From Cohnella algarum (GTDB taxonomy: Bacteria; Bacillota; Bacilli; Paenibacillales; Paenibacillaceae): a stretch of DNA of 64,000 nucleotides. Every line of letters begins with the position of its first letter. Positions within the stretch are counted from its first letter, which is position 1. The stretch spans positions 4,583,001 to 4,647,000 of the forward strand of contig NZ_JAFHKM010000002.1 in assembly GCF_016937515.1 (NCBI RefSeq), given 5' to 3'. The notes under the pieces are model-generated. The model was not told the origin of the DNA, searched no databases, and saw only the letters and a program-made list of their open reading frames with translations. Shown here in pieces: positions 48,415-56,877 of the stretch. The translations under genes and the position numbers were made by a program.

Positions 48415-49197
48415 ATGATCGATCATCATGCCCGGTTATCCCATCGCGAAGTCTGGAAGCGCTGGAAGGAAAACGGGGATCCCGATGCGAGAAAACAGCT
48501 GATCGAGCATTATTTGCCGTTGGTTGATTACGTGTCCAGCCGCATGGCCGTCGGACTGCCCAAAAACGTGACGAAAGACGATTTGGCTTCGAGCGGGGCC
48601 ATGGGACTTATCGATGCCATCGAAAAGTTCGATTACGAGCGGGGCCTTCAATTCGAAACGTACGCATCGTGGCGAATCCGAGGCTCCATTATTGACGGGC
48701 TGAGGCAAGGGGACTGGGTTCCACGCTCGGTGCGCGACAAAGCGAAAAAAATGGAAGACGCATATGCCGCGCTGGAGCAGCGCAACCTGCGAACCGCCAC
48801 CGACGAGGAAATATGCGCCTACTTGAACATAACGAACAAAGAATTTCAGCACATGCTGCAGGAGGTAGCCGTCGCGACGGTATGTTCGCTCGAGGATCCG
48901 ATTCGCGAGGAAGAATCGGAAACCCGAATGTCGCTGCTAATCGACGAGAAGGCGCTGAATCCCGAGTCGAAAGTTCATGAAACCTATTTAAAAGAAGCGC
49001 TGACGGCCGGCATCGAGAGGCTGACGCCGAAAGAACGGACGGTCGTCTCCTTGTTTTACTATGAGGATCTGTCGCTTAGCGAAATCGCGGAAGTGATGTC
49101 CTTGTCGCCTTCCCGCATTTCGCAGCTGCATTCGAAAGCGATTTTGAGGCTGAGGGCCGCCCTCGCCAAGCAAAAGGATCAGCTGCTGCAAAAATAA
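48415..49197 (+). CDS. sigD: Flagellar RNA polymerase sigma factor SigD (sigma-28)
   Basis: 260 residues. It directs transcription of late motility, flagellin and autolysin genes. Region 2 shows HYLPLVDYVSSRMAVGLPKN and KFDYERGLQFETYASWRIRG with GSIIDGLRQGDWVPRSVR; region 4 shows ERLTPKERTVVSLFYYEDLS and LSEIAEVMSLSPSRISQLHS. Its place at the end of the fla/che operon lets operon read-through set the fraction of motile cells, as in B. subtilis. Confidence 0.97.
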   Translation: MIDHHARLSHREVWKRWKENGDPDARKQLIEHYLPLVDYVSSRMAVGLPKNVTKDDLASSGAMGLIDAIEKFDYERGLQFETYASWRIRGSIIDGLRQGDWVPRSVRDKAKKMEDAYAALEQRNLRTATDEEICAYLNITNKEFQHMLQEVAVATVCSLEDPIREEESETRMSLLIDEKALNPESKVHETYLKEALTAGIERLTPKERTVVSLFYYEDLSLSEIAEVMSLSPSRISQLHSKAILRLRAALAKQKDQLLQK

Positions 49198-49221
49198 CCA
49201 CGGTTAAAGGAGGCGCTTTTG

Positions 49222-50628
49222 ATGGTCCAAGATGCCGATTTGACGGAAATGCTGCAAATTACCGTCTCCGACGATAAAATGCACGCGTTTTTGACGTTCA
49301 AACGGGTCGAAGGAGATATCAAGCTTACGGTGCCGGACTTGGAACTCATGTTGGCTTCGAAGGGGATCACGTACGGCATTCAAAAAGATTTGCTCGCCCA
49401 GATCGCCCACCGCCCCGCGAATTTTTTCCTGAGTCAAACCGAAGTCGCGACCGGCCTGTCTCCGCAAAAAGGAACCGACGGTTACATAACAGTGCTTTTT
49501 GAATCGGACAACCAGAATCGTACACCGACGGAACGCGAAGACGGAAGCGTAGATTATCGGGAAGTATCTCGCCTGGCCAACGTAAAGGCAGGCCAACTGA
49601 TCGCGGAGCGGCATCCGCCCGGCCCGGGAATTCCCGGAAAAACGGTCACGGGAGAAGAAGTTCCGCCGAAAGAGGGAAAGGAAGCCCATTTCAAACTGGG
49701 CAAAAACGTCGTCGTCAACCCGGAAAGAACCGGGATGTACGCGGCGATCGACGGGCTCGTGACGCGTACCGACAAAGACAAGCTGAACGTATTCCCCGTA
49801 TTCGAAGTGAACGGGGACGTGGATTACAATATCGGCAACATCGATTTCGTCGGAACCGTCGTCGTCAGGGGGAACGTGCTCACCGGCTTTCGGATCCGCG
49901 CATCCGGGGATATCCGCGTAACGGGCGGCATCGAAGGGGCGGACGTGGAGTCCGACGGCTCGATCGAGATCAACGGAGGCATTATCGGCAGCAACAAAGG
50001 TCTTGTCAAAGCCGGGGGCAGCGTTCGTTGTTCCTTCATTCAGGAAGGGAACGTCATGGCCGGAGAAGACGTGCTGGTGACGCAAAGCATCATGCATTCC
50101 AACGTCAGAGCCGGCCGCAACGTAATCTGCCTGGGGTCCAAAGGCCTTATCGTCGGCGGCCTGACGCAGGCGGGGGAGAAGGTCACCGCGAGAACGGTCG
50201 GCAACGCGATGTCCACCGCAACGGCGATCGAGGTCGGCGTCCGGCCGGAACTGCGGCAGGCGCTGAACGACCACCGGACCAGCATCCGGCAATTGACGGA
50301 CAGCCTGGACAAGACGGACAAGGCGCTCGCCATGCTCAATCAGATGGCGGCGGCCGGCAATTTGACTCCGGACCGGCTCGCTTTGCGCATCAAGCTGACG
50401 GCAACCCAGCGTCAGACTTCGCAGGAGCTGCAGGACGCGAAGGAGGCCGTGCTCGAAATCGAAAAGACGCTCGAAGACGCGGAATCATCGAAGGTGGACG
50501 TCGTCCATACGATATATGGCGGCACGAAAATCGTCATCGGAAGGTACACCCGATTTATCAAGGATACGATCATGCGCGTGTCGTTTCGCTTTATCGACGG
50601 AGAAATCGTTCCCGTGCCTTACGTTTAA
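49222..50628 (+). CDS. FapA family (DUF342) protein
   Basis: 468 residues. The middle is a parallel beta-helix-like repeat of Val/Gly/Asn/Ser turns (about 200-330, for example DYNIGNIDFVGTVVVRGNVL and ASGDIRVTGGIEGADVESDG) followed by a coiled coil (about 350-430, TATQRQTSQELQDAKEAVLE). This is the DUF342/FapA architecture; the biochemical function is unknown. The start ATG 49222 follows AAAGGAGGCGC; the TTG just upstream is less likely. It follows sigD by 24 bases. Confidence 0.9.
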   Translation: MVQDADLTEMLQITVSDDKMHAFLTFKRVEGDIKLTVPDLELMLASKGITYGIQKDLLAQIAHRPANFFLSQTEVATGLSPQKGTDGYITVLFESDNQNRTPTEREDGSVDYREVSRLANVKAGQLIAERHPPGPGIPGKTVTGEEVPPKEGKEAHFKLGKNVVVNPERTGMYAAIDGLVTRTDKDKLNVFPVFEVNGDVDYNIGNIDFVGTVVVRGNVLTGFRIRASGDIRVTGGIEGADVESDGSIEINGGIIGSNKGLVKAGGSVRCSFIQEGNVMAGEDVLVTQSIMHSNVRAGRNVICLGSKGLIVGGLTQAGEKVTARTVGNAMSTATAIEVGVRPELRQALNDHRTSIRQLTDSLDKTDKALAMLNQMAAAGNLTPDRLALRIKLTATQRQTSQELQDAKEAVLEIEKTLEDAESSKVDVVHTIYGGTKIVIGRYTRFIKDTIMRVSFRFIDGEIVPVPYV

Positions 50629-50661
50629 CCGACTAATTTGCGAAAAAGGCGGGTGTTTAAG

Positions 50662-50982
50662 GTGGGCTTCAAGCCGATCGATTTGCAAACGTCCATGCCG
50701 CGGGTTACGGAAGTATCGCCTCTCCAGCAAATTCAGCAGCAGCGGCCCGCGATGGAGCAGGAGATGCTGGGTCAGCAAGCGGAGAAGCTGAGGCAGAAGC
50801 AGGCGCAGAGCAATACCAAAACGGAGGCCTCGTCGCAGCGCACGATATCGGAGCGGGAGCCCAGGCAGCAAGGGAGCAAGGACCGTTCCCGAAAAAAGCG
50901 GTCGAACGGAGAAAAGACGGAGGAAAAGGGCGATGCGTCCGGACATCCGTATAAAGGCAAACACATCGATTTCACGCTGTAA
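50662..50982 (+). CDS. Small Gln/Lys/Arg-rich conserved hypothetical protein
   Basis: 106 residues from GTG 50662 (a TTG at 50638 would add eight residues). It opens GFKPIDLQTSMPRVTEVSPL and continues as a strongly charged helix (QQAEKLRQKQAQSNTKTEAS), ending PYKGKHIDFTL. No domain is recognised. It sits between the DUF342 gene and the swrB-like gene. It is a plausible small flagellar-operon protein; no function is claimed. Confidence 0.75.
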   Translation: MGFKPIDLQTSMPRVTEVSPLQQIQQQRPAMEQEMLGQQAEKLRQKQAQSNTKTEASSQRTISEREPRQQGSKDRSRKKRSNGEKTEEKGDASGHPYKGKHIDFTL

Positions 50983-51006
50983 CGGTTCAGGAAAGGTGGC
51001 CATTGT

Positions 51007-51576
51007 ATGCAGCCATGGGTAAGCATCGCGTTGACGGGCGCGGCGATCGCCGGATACGGCTTGCTGCTGTTGCCCAAACCCGATCGAAAAGAAAGCTCCC
51101 CTGGCTTTCAAGCCGAAGAAGCCTACGACCGGCTGCTCACCGATCTCGAGGCCGAAAACCGGGAATTGGTCGATGCCGTCGAAAAATATAAAGCGGAGCA
51201 AGACCGGACGGTCGAACGTCTGAGCCGCCGGATCCGCGAAATGGAAAAGCAGATGTCGGAGCTCGCGGAGCGGCCGGCTGCCGCAAGCGGCGGTTCGGAT
51301 TCCGGGCTTGCGGGCGTTCCGCAGGCCGGGCCGCCGGCTGCGCCGGCCGTCGAGACGTCCGCCCAGGCGGAGCCGCCGGTCACTGCGGCGGCAAGCGCGG
51401 ACGATGCGGCGATCGCGGCGGAGCCGCAGTCGATTCGGGAGCGCTACGCCGAGTTGCTGAACCTCGACGCAAAGGGACGCTCCGTCGAACAGATGGCAAA
51501 GGCGCTGAACATGAACAAGGGAGAAGTGCAATTGATTTTGCAACTGGCCAAACGGGAGGCGGAACGGCTTGCGTAA
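51007..51576 (+). CDS. swrB: SwrB/YlxL-like single-pass membrane protein
   Basis: 189 residues. An N-terminal transmembrane segment (about 4-24, WVSIALTGAAIAGYGLLLLP) leads into a coiled coil (AEEAYDRLLTDLEAENRELV and ERLSRRIREMEKQMSELAER), an Ala/Pro-rich linker, and a C-terminal helix-turn-helix-like segment (KGRSVEQMAKALNMNKGEVQ). This layout and the place after sigD match SwrB (YlxL), which in B. subtilis activates flagellar type III export. Similarity by sequence alone is moderate. Confidence 0.75.
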   Translation: MQPWVSIALTGAAIAGYGLLLLPKPDRKESSPGFQAEEAYDRLLTDLEAENRELVDAVEKYKAEQDRTVERLSRRIREMEKQMSELAERPAAASGGSDSGLAGVPQAGPPAAPAVETSAQAEPPVTAAASADDAAIAAEPQSIRERYAELLNLDAKGRSVEQMAKALNMNKGEVQLILQLAKREAERLA

Positions 51577-52105
51577 GTACCGGGGCTTGATCATCGGTCT
51601 GGGACTCGGGCTTATGCTGGGGGCCGCGATGCTGCAGCTGATTTTGACCGCGGAATCGATGAGCTTGCCGAGCGGCGGCATCGCATCGGAAACGCTGGAG
51701 GAAGAAGCGGAGGCCCAAGGCTTCGCGCTCGTTCCCGCCGGAGAGAAGACGTATTCGCAGCAAGAGCTGGATCGGGCCGTCGCGGAAGCCGTGAAGAATG
51801 CGGCGGCAGGCGGCGGCACGGAGACGGGAGGAACAAGCGAAGCCGACGCCTCGGCATCTCCGTCGCCGGAGGCGTCGCCCGCGCCCGCACCCGCACCCGA
51901 GAAATTGGTGTTTTACATCCGCGCGAACGCCACCTTGAAGGAAGTGGCGACGGCGCTCAAGGGGCTTGCGCTCATCGAGGACGAGGATGCGTTCATCCGG
52001 GAAGCAAGGTCCTACAGCGGCAAGCTTCGCGTCGGTCCGAGCGTGTTCGTCGGGAAGCCGTCGTTCGAGGAAATTATCGAAGAAATTACCCGGGCCAAGT
52101 ACTAG
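51569..52105 (+). CDS. Membrane protein with a YceG/MltG-like segment
   Basis: 178 residues from TTG 51569, which overlaps the swrB-like gene by eight bases. There is an N-terminal signal or anchor (about 4-24, GLIIGLGLGLMLGAAMLQLI), a low-complexity Ala/Ser/Pro/Glu stretch, and then a C-terminal module VFYIRANATLKEVATALKGL and ALIEDEDAFIREARSYSGKL. That module resembles the substrate-groove-proximal LysM-like part of endolytic transglycosylase MltG, but the catalytic region is absent. A cell-wall-associated role is an inference. It is the last gene of the fla/che operon. Confidence 0.7.
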   Translation: MRKYRGLIIGLGLGLMLGAAMLQLILTAESMSLPSGGIASETLEEEAEAQGFALVPAGEKTYSQQELDRAVAEAVKNAAAGGGTETGGTSEADASASPSPEASPAPAPAPEKLVFYIRANATLKEVATALKGLALIEDEDAFIREARSYSGKLRVGPSVFVGKPSFEEIIEEITRAKY

Positions 52106-52135
52106 CTCTCGCGGGAGTTGTGTTGTCCCATTTTC

Positions 52136-52186
52136 AAAATAAGAGCCGGCGGAACGCATTGCCAGTTGTCCGCCGGTTCTTATTTT
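52136..52186. terminator. Bidirectional terminator closing the fla/che operon
   Basis: AAAATAAGAGCCGGCGGA (52136-52153) pairs with TCCGCCGGTTCTTATTTT (52169-52186), an 18-bp stem with one G-T pair and A/T-rich ends on both sides. Confidence 0.92.
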
Positions 52187-52215
52187 GTGTAAAATACAAT
52201 TTGTAAGTGCTTACA
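52166..52215 (+). promoter_or_regulatory. Promoter and cre-like site of sugar operon I
   Basis: TTGTCC (52166-52171) and TAAAAT (52190-52195) are 18 bases apart, with the -35 inside the terminator stem. At the predicted start lies TGTAAGTGCTTACA (52202-52215), which fits the CcpA consensus TGWAANCGNTNWCA except for one position (T instead of C at position 7). A bound CcpA would block initiation, so repression by preferred sugars is inferred. Confidence 0.6.
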
Positions 52216-52281
52216 TTCGAGTTGGCGATATCGCGCTGCGATGCAAGGGGATGGCGGGCATCGCGGGAAGGGGCGAATCAG

Positions 52282-53889
52282 ATGTACGACATATTGATCG
52301 TGGACGACGAAGCGTCCGTCCGGGAGATGATCGTCGAGCTGGTGGACTGGAACGGCCGCGGCTTCAACTGCGTCGGCCATAGCGAAAACGGAATGGATGC
52401 TTTGGAAGCGGCGATCCGTCTTCGCCCCGACGTCGTGCTGACCGATATTTGCATGCCGTTCATGGACGGGCTCGAGCTTGCCCGCAGGCTCTCCGACGAG
52501 CTTCCCCGCTGCAGGGTCGTGTTCCTGACCGGGCATGACGATTTCGAATACGCCAGGCAGGCGGTAAGGCTCGGGGCCGAGGATTATTTGATGAAGCCGA
52601 TGACGGCGGCCGAACTTTGCGCGCTGCTTGACCGGCTGCGGCAGCAGCTGGACGAGGAACGTTACCGGCTCGAGGATATGGACCGTCTGCGCCGGCAATT
52701 GAACGAAAGCTTTCCGGTTTTGCGGGAGCGCTTTCTTGAACGGCTAGTCATTGCGGGCGTGCGCAAAGGGGAAGCGGAGGAACGGCTTGCCTATTTCGGG
52801 ATCGACCTGGGCGGACCGGATTACGTCGTGCTCGCGGTCGATCCGGACCGGTTCGACGACCGGCTCGGCGCCGAAGATCGGGAGCTGCTCCGGTTCGCCG
52901 TCTATAATATCGTGCAGGAGCTGACGGGAGCAGAGGCTGCGCCAGCCGTATTTCAAAGCCGCGAGGAGCGGGTGCTCGCGGTTTTGTCGGGCGACGCGTC
53001 GCGCGATCTGGAAGCGCGCGCGCAGCATCTCGCGGAGCAAATTCGCGACGCGGCCGAGCGGTATTTGCCGATTACGGTGACGTCCGGCATCGGGCGGCCG
53101 GCTTGCGGCCTGCGGGATTTGCCGCGCTCCTATGCGGAAGCCGCGACGGCGCTCGAATATCGTCTGCTGCTCGGCGGCAACCGGGTGATCGGCATTTCCG
53201 ACATGGAAGGGAGGGAGAGCGCCCTTTATTTCGAGTCGGCGCAAGAAGAGAAGAAGCTGGTCACGGCGATCCGGACGGGAAACGCGAGCGAAGCGGAAGC
53301 GGCGATCTCGGAAACGTTCGCCCGGCTGCGCGGCGCGTTTCCGACCGTCGAGCGCTGCCGGATCCAAATTCAGAAATGGATCATGGCAATCGTCCAAACC
53401 GTGGCGGAGCTCGGGGGAGACGAGTCGGAGGCGTTCGGCCATCAAGCCCATCCGTTCGACATCCTGTCCTCCTGCAAGACGCTGGACGAAATCGAACGCC
53501 GCCTGACCGAGGCGGCGCGGCGGGCGATCGCCGCCGTATCCGCGGCCCGGACCGATTTTTGCCGGCTGCAGATGCTGAACGCGGAAGCTTTTATCCGGGA
53601 GCGATACGGCGACCCGGAGCTTTCGCTCAAGACGATATGCCGGCATCTGCACATGAGCACGAGTTATTTCAGCGCCGAATTCAAACGCCATACCGGCAAG
53701 ACGTTCGTGGAGTACGTGACCGCCGAACGGATCGCCAAGGCGAAGGAGCTGCTCAAGCTTACCGATGCGAAGACATACGAAATCGCGGCGAAAGTCGGCT
53801 ATAAAGACCCGCATTACTTCAGCCTCATTTTCAAAAAAGCGACCGGAGAGACGCCGAAGGAGCATCGGCAGAAGGCGGCCATGCCATGA
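52282..53889 (+). CDS. YesN-type response regulator with AraC-family DNA-binding domain
   Basis: 535 residues. The receiver domain opens YDILIVDDEASVREMIVELV with phospho-acceptor Asp55 (DVVLTDICMPFMDGLELARR) and Lys in YLMKPM. A long middle region follows, and the C-terminal double helix-turn-helix of AraC type reads LSLKTICRHLHMSTSYFSAE and YEIAAKVGYKDPHYFSLIFK. The open frame extends upstream, but ATG 52282, after GGGAAGGGGCG, is the proper start. It is coupled to the sensor kinase by an ATGA overlap. It likely activates sugar operon II. Confidence 0.92.
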   Translation: MYDILIVDDEASVREMIVELVDWNGRGFNCVGHSENGMDALEAAIRLRPDVVLTDICMPFMDGLELARRLSDELPRCRVVFLTGHDDFEYARQAVRLGAEDYLMKPMTAAELCALLDRLRQQLDEERYRLEDMDRLRRQLNESFPVLRERFLERLVIAGVRKGEAEERLAYFGIDLGGPDYVVLAVDPDRFDDRLGAEDRELLRFAVYNIVQELTGAEAAPAVFQSREERVLAVLSGDASRDLEARAQHLAEQIRDAAERYLPITVTSGIGRPACGLRDLPRSYAEAATALEYRLLLGGNRVIGISDMEGRESALYFESAQEEKKLVTAIRTGNASEAEAAISETFARLRGAFPTVERCRIQIQKWIMAIVQTVAELGGDESEAFGHQAHPFDILSSCKTLDEIERRLTEAARRAIAAVSAARTDFCRLQMLNAEAFIRERYGDPELSLKTICRHLHMSTSYFSAEFKRHTGKTFVEYVTAERIAKAKELLKLTDAKTYEIAAKVGYKDPHYFSLIFKKATGETPKEHRQKAAMP

Positions 53890-55718
53890 TGGCGCCCATG
53901 AGGAGGCTTTCTTTCGGCAGCATTCAGACGAACATGGCGGCCGCGTTCGCGAGCCTGATTTTGCTGACGGTGCTGCTGCTCGGTTTTATCGCTTACCAGC
54001 TGTCGACGGCGGCCGTCCGGAGGTCCGCGGAAGATTACACGGCCGAGCTTGTCCGGCAGGTGAACGCGAACATCCGAACCTATGTCGACAACATGCGAAC
54101 GATATCGTCCCTCGCGCTGAACAACCGCGACGTCCGCTCGTTCGTCGCGGGCTTGGACGCGCTGCCGGAGGACGAGCGCCGGGCGACGGAGGAGCGAATC
54201 TCGGACTTTTTTCGCTCGATCCTCCTTTCCCGAAACGACATCGCCTCGATCCAGATCGCGGGCTATGACGGCTCGTTCGTCTCCGACCGGCGGGAAGCGA
54301 AGCTTAACCCATACGTCAGCATACCGGAGCAATCGTGGTACAAGCTGGCCCGTGCCGCGGAAGGCGGCATCGTCGTTTCTTCGTCGCACATTCAGCCTAT
54401 TTACAGGAACGAGTATCGCTGGGTCGTGTCGCTCAGCCGCGAATTGCGCCGGGACGATGGAACCGGGGTGGGCATCCTGCTCGTCGATCTCAACTTCAAC
54501 GTGATGAACGACATGCTGTCGCAAATCGATTTGGGACAACGCGGCTACGTATTTATCGTCAGCGATGACGGCAATCTCGTCTACCACCCGCAGCAGCAGC
54601 TCGTGTACAGCGGCTTGAAGACGGAGCGCATCGACGACGTTCTTCGCCGGGGCGGCGGCAGCTTCGAGACGGACGAAGGAAGCCAAAGCCGGATTTATAC
54701 GATCCAGGACAGCGGCTTCGGCTGGAAAATCGTCGGCGTCTCGTACGTGAGCGAGCTTGTCGGCAACAAGCGCCAGATGGACCTCTCGCTTCTGGCGTGG
54801 GGCGGGTTTTGCCTGCTCGTCGCGATCGCGCTGTCCGTGCTGCTCTCCCGCGGGCTTTCCCGTCCGATCAAGCGGCTGCAGGAACGAATGCGCGAGGTCG
54901 AGCGCGGCAATCTGGACATATACGTGCCGCCGGACGGACAGCGGGAAATCGGGCTGCTTGCGCGCACGTTCAATATGATGGTGGCCCAAATCAAGGAGCT
55001 GATGAGTCAGGTGGTGCGGGAGCAGGAGTTCAAGCGCCGAAGCGAGCTGAACGCGCTGCAGGCGCAGATCAATCCGCATTTTCTGTACAACACGCTCGAT
55101 TCGATCGTCTGGATGGCCGAAGCGAAAAAATCGGAGGAAGTCGTGCTTATGGCGTCCGCGTTGGCCCGCTTGTTCCGCAGCTCGATCAGCAAAGACCGGG
55201 AGCTTGTTCCCGTGCGAACGGAAATCGAACATATCGCGAACTATTTGACGATTCAGAAGATGCGCTACAAAAATAAAATCGATTACCGCATCGACGTCGA
55301 TTCGGCCATTCTCGACTGTTTGACGATCAAGGTGCTGCTGCAGCCGCTCGTCGAAAACGCGATTTACCACGGGCTGAAAAACAAATACGGTCCCGGATGC
55401 ATCGCGATCTCCGGCGAACGCGTTGCAGACCGCATCGTCTTTCGGATCGCGGACGACGGCGTCGGCATGGACGAGGACATGCTGGCGAAGCTGATGCGCC
55501 CGGACGCCCGGAAAGCCGACGGCCGAGGGATCGGCGTCGCGAACGTGCGCGAGCGGATCCGGCTTCACTTCGGTCCCGAGTTCGGACTGGTTTACGAGAG
55601 CGAGCCCGAGGAAGGGACGACGGTAACGGTGACGATTCCCGCCGTGGAGCCGCGCGAGGAAGAACGGTGCGACAAGGCCTCCGGCGAGCCGGAGGGGGGA
55701 AGGGAGGCCGCGCCATGA
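53886..55718 (+). CDS. Sensor histidine kinase, Cache-HAMP-HisKA_7-like (YesM family)
   Basis: 610 residues. There is a transmembrane helix at about 20-40 (FASLILLTVLLLGFIAYQLS), an extracellular Cache-like domain (about 45-290), and a second helix at about 300-320 (LLAWGGFCLLVAIALSVLLS). A HAMP domain and a kinase core follow, with phospho-acceptor His398 in QAQINPHFLYNTLDSIVWMA. The ATPase domain shows LLQPLVENAIYHGLK and RIADDGVGMDEDM. The kinase overlaps both neighbours (ATGA at each end), so RR, HK and binding protein are co-translated. The stimulus is inferred to be a sugar, possibly presented by the anchored binding protein. Confidence 0.92.
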   Translation: MMAPMRRLSFGSIQTNMAAAFASLILLTVLLLGFIAYQLSTAAVRRSAEDYTAELVRQVNANIRTYVDNMRTISSLALNNRDVRSFVAGLDALPEDERRATEERISDFFRSILLSRNDIASIQIAGYDGSFVSDRREAKLNPYVSIPEQSWYKLARAAEGGIVVSSSHIQPIYRNEYRWVVSLSRELRRDDGTGVGILLVDLNFNVMNDMLSQIDLGQRGYVFIVSDDGNLVYHPQQQLVYSGLKTERIDDVLRRGGGSFETDEGSQSRIYTIQDSGFGWKIVGVSYVSELVGNKRQMDLSLLAWGGFCLLVAIALSVLLSRGLSRPIKRLQERMREVERGNLDIYVPPDGQREIGLLARTFNMMVAQIKELMSQVVREQEFKRRSELNALQAQINPHFLYNTLDSIVWMAEAKKSEEVVLMASALARLFRSSISKDRELVPVRTEIEHIANYLTIQKMRYKNKIDYRIDVDSAILDCLTIKVLLQPLVENAIYHGLKNKYGPGCIAISGERVADRIVFRIADDGVGMDEDMLAKLMRPDARKADGRGIGVANVRERIRLHFGPEFGLVYESEPEEGTTVTVTIPAVEPREEERCDKASGEPEGGREAAP

Positions 55719-56719
55719 CGACCGGAGTCCGGGGATGGGGGCGGCTGCTGACGCTGCTGCTCGCGCTTGCGGCGGCCGGCGGGGCGGTTTATTGCGCGAC
55801 CGGCCGGCTCGCGGATATGGGAGGCGGGAGCGACAGGCCCCGCATCGTCGTCATTATCAAGGAATCGAAATCGATGGAGTTTTGGCAGGTGTTCGAAAGC
55901 GGGGCGGAAGCCGCGGCCAAGGAATTCGAAGCGGATATCGCGGTGATCGGGCCCGGCAAGGAAACCGACGTCGACGCGCAAATCGCGATGGCGGAGAAGG
56001 CGGCGGCCGAAAGGCCAGACGCGATCGTTCTCGCGGCGGCGGACTACAACCGTCTCGCGCCGGCCGCCGAAACGATCGGCAAGCTCGGCATCCCGCTGAT
56101 CATGGCCGATTCGGCGGTGAACAGCGATCGCCCGAAAAGCTTTATCGCGACGGACAACGTGGCGGCGGGCGAAAAGGTCGGCCGATTGATGGCGGAGCAG
56201 CTGTCGGCCACCGGAGGAAAAGTCGCCGTCATGAGCTTCGTTCAAGGATCGGCGTCGCAAATCGACCGGGAGCGGGGCGTGCGCAACGCGCTGGAGAAGG
56301 CGCCGGGCGTCGAGGTAGTCGGCACGTTTTACAGCGACGGCATCGAACGGAAAGCCTACGAGACGACGCTCGAGCTGCTGAAGGAGCACCCCGATCTGAA
56401 GGGCATCGTCGGTCTGAACGAGGCGTCGTCCGTCGGCCCGGGAAAGGCGCTTCGCGACGCCGGCGCGGCCGGGCGGGTCAAGCTGGTCGGCTTCGACAGC
56501 TCGGTCGAGGAGGTCAAGCTGCTCGAAGAGGGCGTCATGCAGGGGACGATCGTGCAGCGGCCGTTCAATATGGGCTACCTGGGCGTCAAAACGGCGGTTC
56601 AAGCGATCCGGGGCGAGAAGGTGCCGAAGACGATCGACACGGGTTCCGTGATCATTACGAAGGCGAACATGTACGAGGACGAAAATCAAAAGCTGCTCTT
56701 CCCGTTCGTGGGAGAGTAG
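55715..56719 (+). CDS. Membrane-anchored periplasmic-binding-protein-like sugar sensor
   Basis: 334 residues. It is a ribose/xylose-type (PBP1, Peripla_BP_4) fold: RIVVIIKESKSMEFWQVFES, RPDAIVLAAADYNRLAPAAE and VGRLMAEQLSATGGKVAVMS. The N-terminus is a hydrophobic anchor (LLTLLLALAAAGGAVYCATG) whose cysteine lacks a good lipobox, unlike the transporter's lipoprotein at 59540. It is a paralogue of that receptor (shared QIDxEMA-like, TDN-AAG motifs). Being encoded with the kinase rather than with the transporter suggests a sensing role, like XylFII in the XylFII-LytS-YesN systems; this is inference. Confidence 0.88.
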   Translation: MTTGVRGWGRLLTLLLALAAAGGAVYCATGRLADMGGGSDRPRIVVIIKESKSMEFWQVFESGAEAAAKEFEADIAVIGPGKETDVDAQIAMAEKAAAERPDAIVLAAADYNRLAPAAETIGKLGIPLIMADSAVNSDRPKSFIATDNVAAGEKVGRLMAEQLSATGGKVAVMSFVQGSASQIDRERGVRNALEKAPGVEVVGTFYSDGIERKAYETTLELLKEHPDLKGIVGLNEASSVGPGKALRDAGAAGRVKLVGFDSSVEEVKLLEEGVMQGTIVQRPFNMGYLGVKTAVQAIRGEKVPKTIDTGSVIITKANMYEDENQKLLFPFVGE

Positions 56720-56726
56720 CTTTTTT
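56691..56726 (+). terminator. Rho-independent terminator of sugar operon I
   Basis: AGCTGCTCTTCCC (56691-56703) pairs with GGGAGAGTAGCT (56710-56721) with one bulge, and six T residues follow. The stem overlaps the last codons and stop codon of the sensor gene. Confidence 0.85.
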
Positions 56727-56752
56727 CGCATTAGGCAAGCTGGGGGAGCGAT

Positions 56753-56775
56753 CGTAAAATATTCGACTTTTTACG
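56753..56775. promoter_or_regulatory. Inverted repeat upstream of the ABC transporter operon
   Basis: CGTAAAA (56753-56759) and TTTTACG (56769-56775) form a perfect 7+7 inverted repeat spaced by nine bases, centred about 59 bases before the predicted start of operon II. This is the distance of a class I activator site, so it is a candidate binding site for the response regulator. Confidence 0.45.
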
Positions 56776-56787
56776 GAAGTTTTTCTA

Positions 56788-56816
56788 TTCTTCTCGGAAT
56801 TGAATCCGCTTACAAT
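56788..56816 (+). promoter_or_regulatory. Promoter and cre-like site of sugar operon II
   Basis: A weak -35 TTCTTC (56788-56793) and -10 TACAAT (56811-56816) are 17 bases apart. TGAATCCGCTTACA (56801-56814) matches the CcpA consensus except for one base and overlaps the -10 box. The weak -35 agrees with a promoter that needs an activator. Confidence 0.55.
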
Positions 56817-56877
56817 CAAGGCGTTAAGTTGAAATACCATGCCGGTTTCGACGGCGGGAAGGGGAGTGGCTTTGGAG

